Source: Amycolatopsis bullii
GTDB lineage: Bacteria > Actinomycetota > Actinomycetes > Mycobacteriales > Pseudonocardiaceae
Reading direction: 5' to 3'
DNA: 64,000 bases
NCBI RefSeq assembly: GCF_014654205.1
Contig: NZ_BNAW01000007.1
Location: forward strand, 124,001 to 188,000
Below the pieces are notes generated by a model. That model saw nothing but the letters and a program-made list of their open reading frames with translations, was not told the origin of the DNA and made no database searches. Positions 24,788-34,405 of this stretch are shown here, one piece after another. Both the position numbers and the translations under genes were made by a program. The number at the start of each line of letters is the position of its first letter. Position 1 is the stretch's first letter.

Positions 24788-25810
24788 TCAGCCGGGGTCG
24801 GTGTTGTCCCGTAGCCGGCGCAGTATCAAAGCCAGATGGAGGCGGAAGCGGCCCGCCGGCGAGTCGACCTCGAAGCCCAGCACCGCCTCCGCCCGCGCCA
24901 GCCGGGCCGGCATCGTGCTGTGGTGGCGGTGCAGCGCCGCCGCCGCTTTGCGTGCCGAGCCCGTGGCGCACAACGCGTCCAAGGCCGCCAACGTGTCCGC
25001 GCCGTGGGGTTCGGCCGCCAGCCGGTCCAGCGCCCGGACGTCGGCCAGCTCCGCGAGTTCCGCCGGCGTCAGCTTGTCCGCGAGCGCGGCCAGCCCGCCG
25101 AGCCGCTCCCACCAGACCACGGGCTCCGCGGCCGAGGTGAACCGCAGGGCCGTCCGGGCCGCGGCCCACGAACGGGCCACCTCGATGGCCGGTCCCTCCG
25201 GGCCGATCCCCGCGCGGGCGCCGTCCGGCAGCGACGCCACTTCGCCCGGCAGCAGCACCGCCCGCACCCCGCCCAGCCGCGCCGAACGGCCCGCGAGCGC
25301 GTCGACGCCGGTGCCCGCGAGCACGCGCAGCCGGGTCGCGGGGCCGAAGCCGAGCAGGTGCAGGGCCCGCGACCGCTCGACCGTGCCGGTCTCCTCCGAC
25401 AGCACCAGCTCCACCAGCGCCGGATCCCCGAGCTCGGGCCGCGGCACGCCGGAGTGCTCCAGCAGAATGGCGGCGGCGATGGCGAACCGCTCGAGCAGCA
25501 TGTCGTCGAGCGGGACGGGCGCGCCCGCCCGGGCGACCCACACGGCCACGCCGCCTTCGAGCGTCCGCATGGCCGCGCCGAGGGGCGCCGCGCCGGTGGT
25601 GACGGCGCCGTCCCCCGGCTCAGCGCGCAACGACAGGCCCTGACCGGGAGCGTGCACGCCGACCGGGCAGCCGGCCAGGTCCGCGGTGCTGCGCACGAGG
25701 ACATCCAGCCCCGCGCGGCCCGCGATCAGGCGGTCGAAGAACCCGATCACCCGCACGGCGTTCTCGGCGTCGGCGTCGAGCCCGGACAGCCGCAGCAGCA
25801 GCCCTTTCAT
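24788..25810 (-). CDS. PucR/CdaR-type transcriptional regulator
   Basis: A 340-residue regulator. The C-terminus carries the PucR helix-turn-helix (LDALCATGSARKAAAALHRH, followed by HSTMPARLARAEAVLGFEV, residues about 275-320). The usual FR-Y-RL recognition segment reads STMPARLARAE, a divergent form. The N-terminal 250 residues contain a GAF-like ligand region and a degenerate GGDEF-like domain. A minus-strand ATG at 25810 is used, with no strong ribosome site visible. The divergent neighbour is the esterase at 26076, 265 bp away, a plausible target. Confidence 0.78.
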   Translation of the reverse strand: MKGLLLRLSGLDADAENAVRVIGFFDRLIAGRAGLDVLVRSTADLAGCPVGVHAPGQGLSLRAEPGDGAVTTGAAPLGAAMRTLEGGVAVWVARAGAPVPLDDMLLERFAIAAAILLEHSGVPRPELGDPALVELVLSEETGTVERSRALHLLGFGPATRLRVLAGTGVDALAGRSARLGGVRAVLLPGEVASLPDGARAGIGPEGPAIEVARSWAAARTALRFTSAAEPVVWWERLGGLAALADKLTPAELAELADVRALDRLAAEPHGADTLAALDALCATGSARKAAAALHRHHSTMPARLARAEAVLGFEVDSPAGRFRLHLALILRRLRDNTDPG

Positions 25811-26075
25811 CCCGCCACGATAGGCGCGCCGGCGACCGGATGGCGAGCAGCGGGCCCGGCACGCGCGCACCGCCGGGCAAGGCACGCCGGCCGGCGACGA
25901 TCGGTGTGGGAAGCGGTCCCGGCGAGGCGGCCGGGTGGCCAGCGGTAGCGGGCAAAGCGGCAGGCACCCCCGCAAGCCGGCCGCCCGCGCCCGCCGCCGG
26001 ATGGCGAGGATTCCGGCGGCAACGCCCGCCGCATGGCGGTGGCCCCGGTCACTTCACGCGTCCGATGATCGGTCC

Positions 26076-27026
26076 ATGACCTACGCGATCGATCCCGAGC
26101 TGCTGCCCTGGCTGGACATGCTCCCCGCCGTGACCCTCACCGACCACGAGTCCCTGCTGGCCGCGCGCTCCTCGATGGCGCAGCTCAGCCAGGTCCTGCC
26201 CGCGTACGAACCCGCCCATCCCGTCGACGTCCGGAACGTCTCCGTGCCCGGGCCGTCCGATGCCCCGGACGTCCCGGTCCGCGTCTACGCCCCCGCGAAC
26301 CGGACCGCTGCCGTGCCCGGCCTGCTGTACATCCACGGCGGCGGGTTCGTCATGGGTGACCTCGACACCTTCGACGCGCACGTGCTGCGCCTGGTCGACG
26401 AGCTCGGCATCGTGATCGTCTCGGTGGACTACCGGCTCGCCCCCGAACACCCCTTCCCGGCGCCGGTCGAGGACTGCTACGCGGCCCTGACCTGGGCGGC
26501 GGCCAAGGCGGACGAGCTGGGCATCGACCCGGCCCGCCTGGGCGTGGCCGGCGAAAGCGCCGGCGGCGGTCTCTCGGCCGCGGTGGCGCTGCTGGCCCGC
26601 GACCGCGGCGGCCCGCAGCTGTGCTTCCAGTACCTCGGCATCCCGGAACTCGACGACCGCCTGGACACCCCGTCGATGCGGGCCTACACCGACACGCCGA
26701 TCTGGAACCGGCCGAACGCGGTGCACAGCTGGACGAGCTACCTCGGCGCGGAACCCGGCGGCGAGGACGTTTCGCCCTACGCCGCCCCGGCACGCGCGAC
26801 CGACCTGGCCGGGCTGCCGCCCGCGTTCGTGACGACCTGCCAGTTCGATCCCCTGCGCGACGAGGGGATCGCCTACGCGCAGCGGCTCGCGCACGCGGGC
26901 GTGCCCGTCGACCTGCGCCTCTACCCGGGCACCTTCCACGGCTCCAGCCTGGTCGAGACGGCGGCGATCTCCCGCCGGATGTTCGCCGACGAGCTCGACG
27001 CGCTGCGCCGCGGCCTGGCCTGCTGA
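26076..27026 (+). CDS. Alpha/beta hydrolase, hormone-sensitive-lipase family
   Basis: A 316-residue cytosolic esterase. The oxyanion motif HGGGFVMGD and the nucleophile motif GESAGG (a Glu variant of the usual GDSAGG) identify the HSL family; the catalytic Asp and His are expected in FDPLRDEGIAYAQRL and YPGTFHGSS. It hydrolyses short-chain or aromatic esters. The ribosome site is weak, so the start is moderately certain. It is divergent from a PucR-type regulator and ends at a strong bidirectional terminator. Confidence 0.9.
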   Translation: MTYAIDPELLPWLDMLPAVTLTDHESLLAARSSMAQLSQVLPAYEPAHPVDVRNVSVPGPSDAPDVPVRVYAPANRTAAVPGLLYIHGGGFVMGDLDTFDAHVLRLVDELGIVIVSVDYRLAPEHPFPAPVEDCYAALTWAAAKADELGIDPARLGVAGESAGGGLSAAVALLARDRGGPQLCFQYLGIPELDDRLDTPSMRAYTDTPIWNRPNAVHSWTSYLGAEPGGEDVSPYAAPARATDLAGLPPAFVTTCQFDPLRDEGIAYAQRLAHAGVPVDLRLYPGTFHGSSLVETAAISRRMFADELDALRRGLAC

Positions 27027-27030
27027 GCAG

Positions 27031-27064
27031 CGGTGGGCGGCCCGGGAAACCGGGCCGCCCACCG
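27031..27064. terminator. Bidirectional hairpin terminator with GAAA tetraloop
   Basis: Arms 27031-27045 and 27050-27064 form a perfect 15-bp stem closed by GAAA, a stable GNRA loop. It fills the 38-bp gap between the esterase (plus) and quinone reductase (minus) genes and can serve both. Confidence 0.88.
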
Positions 27065-28102
27065 TCAGTCCGCGGGACCGACGTCGATCAGCACCTTCCC
27101 GGTGATCCCGTCCTCCGACGCCGCATGGGCTTTCGCCGTTTCCGCCAGCGGGAACCGGTGGACCGGCACTCCTCGGTCCTCGCCGAGCCGCAGCGCGCCG
27201 TCGGCCATCGCCGCCGTGATGTCCTCGGCGCCGGCGCGGAGCTTGTCCTCGCCCACCGTGTACAGCACCAGGAACTGGTAGCGCGCGTTCAGCCACAGGT
27301 TCGTCCCGAAGTCCAGGCTGATCGTCCCGGTGCCCCGGTCGTCGCCGTAGGTCGCGACCGTCCCGCGCGGGCGCAGCACCTCCGTGTGCAGCTTCGCGTT
27401 GACCCCCATCGCGACCTCGACCACCAGGTCCACCCCGTCGGGGGCGATCGAGCGGATCCGCGTGCCCAGCGAGGGGTCGGGATAGCGCAGCACGTGCTGG
27501 GCGCCGGCGGCCCGGGCCAGCGCCTCCTTCTCCGCGCTGCTGACCGTCGCGATCACCGTCGCGCCGGCCCAGCGGGCGAGCTGGACGGCCGCGTTGCCGA
27601 CCGCGCCCGCCCCGCCGCTGACGAGCACCGTGCGGCCCGCCAGCGCGCCGGGGGAGAGCCGGGACGGGCCGTCCTCGGCGACCGTGAGCGCGCGGTGCGC
27701 GGTCAGCGCCGGGATGCCGAGCCCGGCGCCCTCGTCGAAGCCCGCTCCGTCGGGCAGCCGGACCACCTTCGCGGCCGGCAGCACCGTGTACTCCTGCGCG
27801 GTGCCGGACGCGGGGCCATACGCGCCGGCGATGATCAGCCAGACGCGGTCGCCGGGCGCGAAGCCGTCGACGTCCGGGCCGACCGCGTCGACCACGCCCG
27901 CGCCGTCCTGGTTGGGGACCGTTTCCGGGATTTCGGCCCCCGGCTCGGCGCGGAGGCCGCTGCGGGCCTTCCAGTCCGTGGGGTTGACCGCGGACACGAC
28001 GACCCGGACGCGGACCTCGCCCGGTCCCGGGTCCGCGACGGCCCGTTCCGACAGTTCCAGCACCTCGGGTCCGCCGTGGCGGCGGTAGACGACTGCCTTC
28101 AT
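27065..28102 (-). CDS. Quinone oxidoreductase-like MDR protein (NADPH-dependent)
   Basis: A 345-residue medium-chain reductase of the zinc-free quinone oxidoreductase group. The N-terminal catalytic fold begins MKAVVYRRHGGPEVLEL and contains VVVSAVNPTDWKARSG; the NADPH domain has VSGGAGAVGNAAVQLARWAG, and no structural zinc cysteine cluster is present. It reduces quinones or activated alkenes with NADPH in the cytosol. The end (ITGKVLIDVGP) is typical. The 167-bp region upstream of its start is AT-richer and probably carries the promoter. Confidence 0.9.
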   Translation of the reverse strand: MKAVVYRRHGGPEVLELSERAVADPGPGEVRVRVVVSAVNPTDWKARSGLRAEPGAEIPETVPNQDGAGVVDAVGPDVDGFAPGDRVWLIIAGAYGPASGTAQEYTVLPAAKVVRLPDGAGFDEGAGLGIPALTAHRALTVAEDGPSRLSPGALAGRTVLVSGGAGAVGNAAVQLARWAGATVIATVSSAEKEALARAAGAQHVLRYPDPSLGTRIRSIAPDGVDLVVEVAMGVNAKLHTEVLRPRGTVATYGDDRGTGTISLDFGTNLWLNARYQFLVLYTVGEDKLRAGAEDITAAMADGALRLGEDRGVPVHRFPLAETAKAHAASEDGITGKVLIDVGPAD

Positions 28103-28269
28103 GCCGGGTGCAATCCGCGACCCGCCCGGGATATTCCCGCCGATCGCGGAAATGCGCGCCGGGAAATCGTTTTTTCGACGCCGGGAAAGCGGGAAAACGA
28201 GATCCCCCGGCCGGGCGATTTTCGGCGCTCGTGTCGGCGAAATCGGCGGCCGTCGCAGAAACTGGGCGC

Positions 28270-28419
28270 GTGGGAGAGGAAAAGGACAGCCCGGGGGACG
28301 AGCGGCCGAAGCGCGACGACGGTGAGCCCACGCCGATCTTCGACGCCGTGTTCGATGCGACGCGCGCGCAGGCGAATACGCCGAACCCGCCGCGGGAGCC
28401 GGGCAAAGCCGAACGGTGA
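28270..28419 (+). CDS. Small acidic hypothetical protein
   Basis: A possible 49-residue protein starting at GTG 28270. It is hydrophilic, rich in Glu, Asp, Lys and Pro, and has a central PTPIFDAVFDATRAQ that looks like real coding sequence with consistent G/C third positions. The ribosome site is weak (purines in GCAGAAACTGGG). It stands alone between the quinone reductase start and the glgC stop. I do not recognise a family. Confidence 0.4.
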   Translation: MGEEKDSPGDERPKRDDGEPTPIFDAVFDATRAQANTPNPPREPGKAER

Positions 28420-28435
28420 AGGACGGCGGCCGCGC

Positions 28436-29653
28436 CTAGATCGCGCGTTCCCCCTTGCCCAGCACGACGATGCCGCCTTCGCTGACGTGGTAGTGCCCGC
28501 GGTCGCGGGCCAGGTCGACACCGATGTGCGCGCCCGCCGGGACCACGACGTTCTTGTCCAGGATCGCCCGCCGCACCACCGCGCCGCGGCCGACGCGAGC
28601 GCCGTCGAGCAGGACCGAGCCCTGCACCACCGCGCCCTGCTCGACGATGACGTCGGGGGAGAGCACCGAGTCGACGACCTGCGCGCCGGAGATGATGCAG
28701 CCGTTGCTGACGATCGACTGGTTCGCCGAACCGCCCTCGACGAACTTCGCCGCCGCCCGCTGGCCCGGGTGGGCGAGGATCGGCCACCGCCGGTTGTAGA
28801 GGTTGAAGATCGGGTGCGTCGAAATGAGGTCGGTGTGCGCCTCGTAGTAGCTGTCGATCGTCCCGACGTCGCGCCAGTAACCGTGGTCGCGTTCGGTTTC
28901 GCCGGGCACCACATTCGTGTTGAAGTCGTAGACGGCCGCTTCGCCCGATTTGACCAGCGCCGGGATGATGTCACGGCCCATGTCGTGGTGCGAGGCGGCG
29001 TTTTCGGCGTCGGCGTAGAGCGCTTCCAGCATCACCTTCGTGGTGAAGATGTAGTTGCCCATCGACACGTACGCCTCTTCGGGCGAGTCCGGCAGGCCCG
29101 GCGGGTCCGCGGGCTTCTCCATGAAGGCGTCGATCATGAGCCCGTCGGTGGTCCGGATGACCCCGAACGAGCTCGCCTCCTTCCGCGGGACCCGGATGCC
29201 GGCGACGGTGACGCCCGCGCCGGAGGAGATGTGCGCCTCCAGCATCTGCCGCGGGTCCATCCGGTAGATGTTGTCCGCCCCGAACACCGCGATGTACTCG
29301 GGATTTTCGTCGTGGACGAGGTTGAGGCTCTGGTGGATGGCGTCGGCGCTGCCCTGGTACCAGCGCGGGCCGAGCCGCTGCTGCGCGGGCACCGGCGTGA
29401 CGTACTCGCCGGTCAGCGACGACAGGCGCCACGTCGTCGAGATGTGCCGGTCGAGCGAGTGCGACTTGTACTGGGTCAGCACGCACAGCCGCCGGATGCC
29501 GCCGTGCACCAGGTTGGAGAGCACGAAGTCGATCAGCCGGTGCGTGCCGCCGAACGGCACCGCCGGCTTCGCCCGGTCCGCCGTCAGCGGCATCAGGCGC
29601 TTGCCCTCCCCGCCCGCGAGCACGATGCCCAGGACATGGCATTCGCTGTTCAC
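28436..29653 (-). CDS. glgC: Glucose-1-phosphate adenylyltransferase
   Basis: A 405-residue enzyme making ADP-glucose from ATP and glucose 1-phosphate, the committed step to glycogen and, in actinobacteria, to maltosyl phosphate and alpha-glucan. The nucleotide motif [11 protein letters not shown] is near residue 13, [10 protein letters not shown] follows, and the sugar-phosphate site includes [10 protein letters not shown] and FMEKP. A left-handed beta-helix with hexapeptide repeats forms the C-terminus ([20 protein letters not shown]). GTG 29653 has GGGAGG upstream and overlaps the glgA stop as GTGA, so the two genes are coupled. Confidence 0.96.
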   Translation of the reverse strand: MNSECHVLGIVLAGGEGKRLMPLTADRAKPAVPFGGTHRLIDFVLSNLVHGGIRRLCVLTQYKSHSLDRHISTTWRLSSLTGEYVTPVPAQQRLGPRWYQGSADAIHQSLNLVHDENPEYIAVFGADNIYRMDPRQMLEAHISSGAGVTVAGIRVPRKEASSFGVIRTTDGLMIDAFMEKPADPPGLPDSPEEAYVSMGNYIFTTKVMLEALYADAENAASHHDMGRDIIPALVKSGEAAVYDFNTNVVPGETERDHGYWRDVGTIDSYYEAHTDLISTHPIFNLYNRRWPILAHPGQRAAAKFVEGGSANQSIVSNGCIISGAQVVDSVLSPDVIVEQGAVVQGSVLLDGARVGRGAVVRRAILDKNVVVPAGAHIGVDLARDRGHYHVSEGGIVVLGKGERAI

Positions 29654-30804
29654 AGCGACCTCCCGCACGCCTCGTAGAGGGCGACCGTCCGCTCGGCGAT
29701 CGCCTTCCAGCCGAACTCGCCGACCGCGCGCTCGCGGCCGGTGGTGCCCATGGCGGCGGCCCTGTCCGGGGAGCCGACCACCTCGTTCAGCGCGGCGGCC
29801 AGGCCCGCCTCGAACCCCTGCGGGTCCTGTTCGTCGTAGTGCACCAGCAGGCCGGTCCGGCCGTCGTCGACCACCTCGGGGATGCCGCCGACGTCGCTGG
29901 CCACCACCGGCGTGCCGCAGGCCATCGCCTCGAGGTTCACGATGCCCAGCGGCTCGTAGACCGACGGGCAGGCGAACACCGCGGCGTGGGTGAGCAGCTG
30001 CACGACCTCGGCGCGCGGCAGCATCTCCGGGATCCAGCGGACGCCGGTGCGGGTCTTCTCCAGCTCGGCGACCAGCCCGCGGAACTCCGCGTCGAGCTCC
30101 GGGGTGTCCGCGCCGCCGGCGCACAGCACCAGCTGGACGCCGGGATCCAGCGAAGCGCCGGCCCGCACCAGGTGCGGGACACCTTTCTGCCGGGTGATCC
30201 GGCCGACGAACAGCACGTACGGCCGGTCCGGGTCGATGCCGTGCTTCGCCAGCGCGTCGGTGCCCGGGTCGGGGCGGTAGAGCGTGGTGTCGATGCCGTT
30301 GTGGATCACGTGCACGCGCTCGGGCGGCACCGCGGGGTAGGCGTCGAGGACGTCCCGGCGCATCCCGCCGCTGACGGCGACGATCGCGTCTGCCGCTTCG
30401 TAGGCCTCGCGCTCGATCCACGACGAGACGCGGTAGCCGCCGCCGAGCTGCTCGGCCTTCCACGGCCGCAGCGGCTCCAGCGAGTGCGCGGTGACGACGT
30501 GCGGGATGCCGTGGGTCATCTTCGCCAGGTGCCCGGCGAGGTTCGCGTACCAGGTGTGGCTGTGCGCGAGGTCGTGGCCTTCGAGGGCGTTCGCCATGGA
30601 GACGGCGATGTCCATGGTCGTGAACGCGGGCTGCCGGTAGCCGTGCGGGTCGGTGTGCCCGGTGGCGTCCGCGCGGTCCGCGCCCCAGCAGTGCACGTCG
30701 AGGTCGACCAGCGGTCGCAACTCCCGGGCGAGGAACTCCACATGGACCCCGGCGCCGCCGTAGACCTCCGGCGGGTATTCGCGGGTGAGCAGACCGACCT
30801 TCAT
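29650..30804 (-). CDS. glgA: GT4 glycogen synthase, actinobacterial GlgA/GlgM type
   Basis: A 384-residue GT-B glycosyltransferase. [20 protein letters not shown] is the typical start of the short actinobacterial form, with [32 protein letters not shown] and the donor-binding [19 protein letters not shown]. In mycobacteria the equivalent enzyme (Rv1212c) joins ADP-glucose to glucose 1-phosphate to give maltose 1-phosphate; this copy, coupled to glgC, fits either that or direct glucan elongation. It is shorter than classical bacterial GlgA (about 480 residues). It lies first in the two-gene operon; no clear ribosome site was seen. Confidence 0.92.
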   Translation of the reverse strand: MKVGLLTREYPPEVYGGAGVHVEFLARELRPLVDLDVHCWGADRADATGHTDPHGYRQPAFTTMDIAVSMANALEGHDLAHSHTWYANLAGHLAKMTHGIPHVVTAHSLEPLRPWKAEQLGGGYRVSSWIEREAYEAADAIVAVSGGMRRDVLDAYPAVPPERVHVIHNGIDTTLYRPDPGTDALAKHGIDPDRPYVLFVGRITRQKGVPHLVRAGASLDPGVQLVLCAGGADTPELDAEFRGLVAELEKTRTGVRWIPEMLPRAEVVQLLTHAAVFACPSVYEPLGIVNLEAMACGTPVVASDVGGIPEVVDDGRTGLLVHYDEQDPQGFEAGLAAALNEVVGSPDRAAAMGTTGRERAVGEFGWKAIAERTVALYEACGRSL

Positions 30805-31007
30805 GATGCGAACCCTAGGGCCTGACCGGCCCGTGGCGCAGTCTGGCGGACAGGGGAATTCCGCGAGTTTTCCGTCACTGCCGCCGGTGATCGCGGTGCT
30901 TCCGGAGGACCGCGCCCACCGCCGGGGACCGGACCAGCCGGTGCGTCCGGTCCGCCCGCCGCCCGGCTGATCAGCGGTTTCGCGGTCCGGTCCGCTCCAC
31001 TGTGGAC

Positions 31008-31042
31008 GCCCCGTGGCCCGGCGCGCGGCCGGGCCACGGGGC
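31008..31042 (-). terminator. Hairpin terminator after the SdrD-B-like gene
   Basis: Arms 31008-31022 and 31028-31042 form a perfect 15-bp stem with a 5-base loop, beginning six bases after the minus-strand stop at 31048. No U tract is needed for such stems in high-GC actinobacteria. Confidence 0.85.
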
Positions 31043-31047
31043 GGGGA

Positions 31048-32439
31048 TCAGCGCTGGTACCGCAGCGCCCAGTCCTCCCCGCAGTACCAGCAGGTCCCCA
31101 CGGAGACGCTGCCCTGGTCCGCGTCGACCGCGCGCCAGCCCGCGATCCGCACGCGGTACGGACCGGCCGGAACCGTCCCGAAGGCCACGTGCCCCTGCGC
31201 GTCGGACACGGCGGTCGCGGTGACCGAGCCGTCCACCCGGTCGACCAGCTCGACCGCCGTCCCCGCGATGGCCTCGCCCGCGTCGACGGTGTAGTTGGCG
31301 TTGTCGTCGTGGTAGACCACGCCGGCGGTGGTGCCCGGCGGGGCCGCCACGCGGGCGGCGGGGTCGACCGTGGGCCGTCCGTCGAGGGGGCCGGGTTCGG
31401 TCCCGAAGTCACAGGAGAGGCGGAATCCCCCGTAGGTCGTGGCGGCGGTGGGGACAGTGCCGGTTTCGGTGAAGGTCCGCGTCTCGCCCGCGGCCAGGTC
31501 GAACGCGCCGGGTGCGGTGATGTCGTCCCAGGCCTCCCACCCGAGCAGGTGGTCCGGGGACCCCCCGACGCGGTCGCACCCCGCGGAGATCCCGTGCAGG
31601 TCGCCGCCGCTGACGTTGGTCAGGGTCAAGGTGACCTGGACCGTGTCGCCCACCTGGTAGGTGCCGCGGTCGAACGAGCCGGTCGCGTGCAGCTTTTCGG
31701 AGAACGGCCGGACCGCGCGCAGTGCCACCGCCGGCCCGGGGTCGCTTCCGTCGACGTCGACGCGCTGCTCGGCCGCGGCGTCGTAGATCCAGCCGTCCGG
31801 CAGCTTGGTCGTGGAGATCCCGTAGCGCTGGGCAGGCAGGTCGGTGAAGGAGAACCGGCCGTCGGCGTCGGTGGTCGCCTCGATCTGGTTGCCGGAGCTC
31901 GTGCCGTACAAGTAGGCGGTGGCGCCCGGCAGGCCCTCGCCCGGGTCGAAGGTGCCGTTCTCGTTCCGGTCGCCGTAGACGACACCGGAGGCGGCCCCGT
32001 GGGTCGTCGTCGGGTCGATCAGCGGGACGACCAGCTCTCCGCCGGGCGTCCAGTCGGCGCGGAACCGCTCGTGCGGCACGCCGTTCCAGGTCCAGACGGC
32101 GGCGGTGATCGTGAACGTCCGGGTGGCACCCGCGTCGAGCGTCACGCCGGCCTGCGGGCTGCCGCCGAGGCCCGCCCAGTCCTGGACCGACAGCCAGGAG
32201 CCGGAGAGGTGCTCGTCCCACAGCGTGACCTTCGTCAGCGGCTGGTCGGTCGTGTTGGTGAGCGTCAGCGTGATCGGAAAGGGCTTCCCGACCAGCTGCG
32301 GTTCGGCGCCGACCGAGGCGGTGATGAGCAGCGACGGCCCGTCGGCGTGGGCGGCCGGTGTGACGAAGGCGCCGGTGGTGAGCACGGCGGTGAGCACGGC
32401 GAACAGCCGTCTCACCCCGCGAAGGGGTGTTCTGGACAC
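31048..32439 (-). CDS. Secreted SdrD B-like repeat surface protein
   Basis: A 463-residue secreted protein. A signal peptide (residues 1-33, ending AAHADG) is followed by two beta-sandwich regions resembling DUF11/CARDB-type repeats (KPFPITLTLTNTTDQPLTKV; DTVQVTLTLTNVSGGDLHGI). These alternate with two SdrD B-like Ca-binding domains marked by VVYGDRNENGTFDPGEGLPG and VVYHDDNANYTVDAGEAIAG. There is no LPxTG anchor and no C-terminal helix, so it is released or held non-covalently. GTG 32439 has GGGGG upstream. Role: probably an extracellular structural or binding protein; a defined function cannot be read from the sequence. Confidence 0.82.
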   Translation of the reverse strand: MSRTPLRGVRRLFAVLTAVLTTGAFVTPAAHADGPSLLITASVGAEPQLVGKPFPITLTLTNTTDQPLTKVTLWDEHLSGSWLSVQDWAGLGGSPQAGVTLDAGATRTFTITAAVWTWNGVPHERFRADWTPGGELVVPLIDPTTTHGAASGVVYGDRNENGTFDPGEGLPGATAYLYGTSSGNQIEATTDADGRFSFTDLPAQRYGISTTKLPDGWIYDAAAEQRVDVDGSDPGPAVALRAVRPFSEKLHATGSFDRGTYQVGDTVQVTLTLTNVSGGDLHGISAGCDRVGGSPDHLLGWEAWDDITAPGAFDLAAGETRTFTETGTVPTAATTYGGFRLSCDFGTEPGPLDGRPTVDPAARVAAPPGTTAGVVYHDDNANYTVDAGEAIAGTAVELVDRVDGSVTATAVSDAQGHVAFGTVPAGPYRVRIAGWRAVDADQGSVSVGTCWYCGEDWALRYQR

Positions 32440-32611
32440 GGTGTATCCCCCTGGAACGGCCGGGCCGGCGGCTCCCCGCGGCGCCGCCCGGCGATGGCGC
32501 AGAAGACTGCGATCACCGTCAAGCTAGCGAACGCGGACGCACCGGACCAGGGCCGACGGGGTGATCGGCGGCCGTACTCGGCGGTTTCGGGTGGCTGTCG
32601 TGGAGCGAAAG

Positions 32612-32977
32612 TCACGACCGCCCGGCCGCGACGGCCGCCTGGGCGGTGTCGGGCCGGGTGTGCAGCGGCAGCAGCCGGTTCAGCCCGAGGATCTGCAGTG
32701 GCCGGGCGACCGCGGCCTGGCCGGCCGCGATGGCGTAGGGCACGTTCCGCGCGGCGGCGTCCCGGTAGGCCTCGACCAGCACGCTGAAGACGGTGGAGTC
32801 GCAGAAGGTCGTTTCGGTGAGGTCCGCGACGACCCCGCGGGCACCGGCGTGGACGGGTTCGAGCAGCGCCTTCCGCAGGGCACGGGCGCTGCTGAGGTCC
32901 AGCTCGCCCGCGCAGCGGACGGTCACCACGCCGTCGTCGGTCGTGACGGTGATGTCGGCGGTGTGGCGGTCGGTCAT
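32612..32977 (-). CDS. STAS-domain anti-sigma factor antagonist
   Basis: A 121-residue STAS protein. It keeps the classic block ETTFCDSTVFSVLVEA, with Asp-Ser-Thr at the phosphorylation site, so it should respond to an anti-sigma kinase, unlike the protein at 14995. The start is set by AAGGAGGAG nine bases before ATG 32977; a longer frame to 33022 has no ribosome site. A sigma-B-like promoter lies just upstream. The C-terminal tail (DTAQAAVAAGRS) is disordered. It binds an anti-sigma factor, not encoded here, freeing its sigma factor under stress. Confidence 0.88.
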   Translation of the reverse strand: MTDRHTADITVTTDDGVVTVRCAGELDLSSARALRKALLEPVHAGARGVVADLTETTFCDSTVFSVLVEAYRDAAARNVPYAIAAGQAAVARPLQILGLNRLLPLHTRPDTAQAAVAAGRS

Positions 32978-33011
32978 CGCTTCTCTCCTCCTTGGGGCAC
33001 CCCGGCCGAAA

Positions 33012-33037
33012 ATACCCACCACGGCGCAAGATCACTC
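33012..33037 (-). promoter_or_regulatory. Sigma-B/F-like promoter of the second STAS gene
   Basis: On the minus strand GAGT (33037-33034) is followed after 16 bases by GGGTAT (33017-33012), matching GNNT-N14-16-GGGTAY. The ATG is 35 bases further on. The same element type precedes the first STAS gene. Confidence 0.5.
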
Positions 33038-33246
33038 GCCGCAGCGGCGGCCACCGGCGCCAGGCAGCGCTGCACAACCGTTGCGGGAGGGGATCCGCGG
33101 CCGGGGCGATCCGGCTCGCGCGGACGGGACCGCCGACGCCGGTCAGCCGTCGCCCCCGCGGCCACGGCCTGCGTGTCTTCGCCGTGGGGCCGCCCGGGCG
33201 ATCGCTAAACTGCGGCAGTTCGCGGTTGGTGAGGCGAAGGGGCACG

Positions 33247-34119
33247 GTGGAACCCGACAACGACGCGCCGCCCGGCGCCGGGGCCTGGGCGCCCGGCAAG
33301 GTGGCCGAGCTGCTCGGGGTGTCGCCGGTGACGCTGCGCAGCTGGAGCGCGCGGTACGGGATCGGCCCGCCCGCCGGTGCCGGGCGCCACCGCCGCTATT
33401 CCGACGCGGACGTCCGCCGCCTGCAGCACATGCAGCGGCTGGTCGCCCGCGGGATGCCGGTGCGGGAAGCGGCGGAGGCGGCGTTCGGCCGCTCGCCGGC
33501 TGGGCTCGAGGTACCGGCGTCCCGCCGCGCGCGCGAGCTCACCGAGGCCGCGGACGAGCTCCGGTACGCCTCGGTGGCGGGGCTGCTGGACGAAACGCTG
33601 GGCACCCTCGGCCCCGCGGCGGCCTGGACCGAGGTGCTGGCCCCGGTCCTGCGCGGCCTCGGCGACCGCTGGCAGCGCGGTGACGTCTGCTTCGCCTCCG
33701 AATGGGCGTTGACGTCGGAGATCTCCCTGGCGTTCGAGCGCTTCAGCCGCCGGTTCCCGGCCGCGGTGCCGGGCCGCCCGGTGCTGCTGGCCTGTTGCCC
33801 GGCGGAGCGGCATTCGCTGCCGGTCGAGGCGCTGCGGGCCACCCTGGCCGAGGCGGCGGTCCCGGTGGCGTACCTGGGGCAGCTGGTCCCGGCCGAGACG
33901 GTGGCGGACCTGGCGGCCCGGCTGGACCCGGTGCTGGTGGTGCTGTGGTCGACGGCCCCGGCGACCGCCGACGACCTCCTGGCGGCCCGGATCCGCGCGC
34001 TGGGGTGCGCGGTGGGCACGGCCGGGCCGGGCTGGGAGCACCTGGGGGATCGCGGCTTCCGGTGGGTGAACGACCTGGCTTCGGCCGTGGAGCTGGCGGT
34101 GGAGCACGCGGGCGCCTGA
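33247..34119 (+). CDS. MerR-type regulator with B12-binding-like C-terminal domain
   Basis: A 290-residue regulator. Residues 14-80 form a MerR winged helix (GKVAELLGVSPVTLRSWSAR, then YGIGPPAGAGRHRRYSDADV). The rest resembles the helical and Rossmann-like parts of B12-binding photoreceptor regulators (CarH/LitR): LAPVLRGLGDRWQRGDVCFASEWALTSE in pieces, then LLACCPAERHSLPVEALRA and AYLGQLVPAETVADLA. The cobalamin-ligating ExxxH is not obvious in its usual form, since WALTSE replaces the expected E-H pair; it may sense without B12. GTG 33247 follows GAAGGGG. Light or metabolite control is inferred. Confidence 0.8.
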   Translation: MEPDNDAPPGAGAWAPGKVAELLGVSPVTLRSWSARYGIGPPAGAGRHRRYSDADVRRLQHMQRLVARGMPVREAAEAAFGRSPAGLEVPASRRARELTEAADELRYASVAGLLDETLGTLGPAAAWTEVLAPVLRGLGDRWQRGDVCFASEWALTSEISLAFERFSRRFPAAVPGRPVLLACCPAERHSLPVEALRATLAEAAVPVAYLGQLVPAETVADLAARLDPVLVVLWSTAPATADDLLAARIRALGCAVGTAGPGWEHLGDRGFRWVNDLASAVELAVEHAGA

Positions 34120-34405
34120 GGGCCGTTCGCTGCTGGCGGGGTGATTCCTGTGGCGGGCTGCGAATTTGCGGCTCCGGTTGTTCCCCAGTCCCGCGCGGCG
34201 AGAATCGCGGCAAGTTCGTTGCGATTCTCTTCTGCACCGCTCAGCGGAGCATGCCTCCGACATCGATGTCATTCCTCCGAATTCTTGTCCTCCTTGTCTT
34301 CTTGACGGTGTCGGCGGCCGCGGCGGAAGCTTCCTGGCAACGTTGTCAGCCCCTCGGCGCCACACCCCGCCAGGTCCGGCTGCCGCTTTGAAGAACGGAG
34401 TCCGC

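Noticed and set aside
26049..28787. A 912-codon open frame on the minus strand across three gene regions
   Set aside because: It crosses the esterase, a strong terminator and the quinone reductase in wrong frames and shows no recognisable protein sequence.
34266..34391. A 41-residue frame with a signal-peptide-like hydrophobic start (MSFLRILVLLVFL) upstream of the GH2 gene
   Set aside because: There is no ribosome site and almost no mature part; the AT-richer stretch is more likely the GH2 promoter region. It could still be a small membrane peptide.
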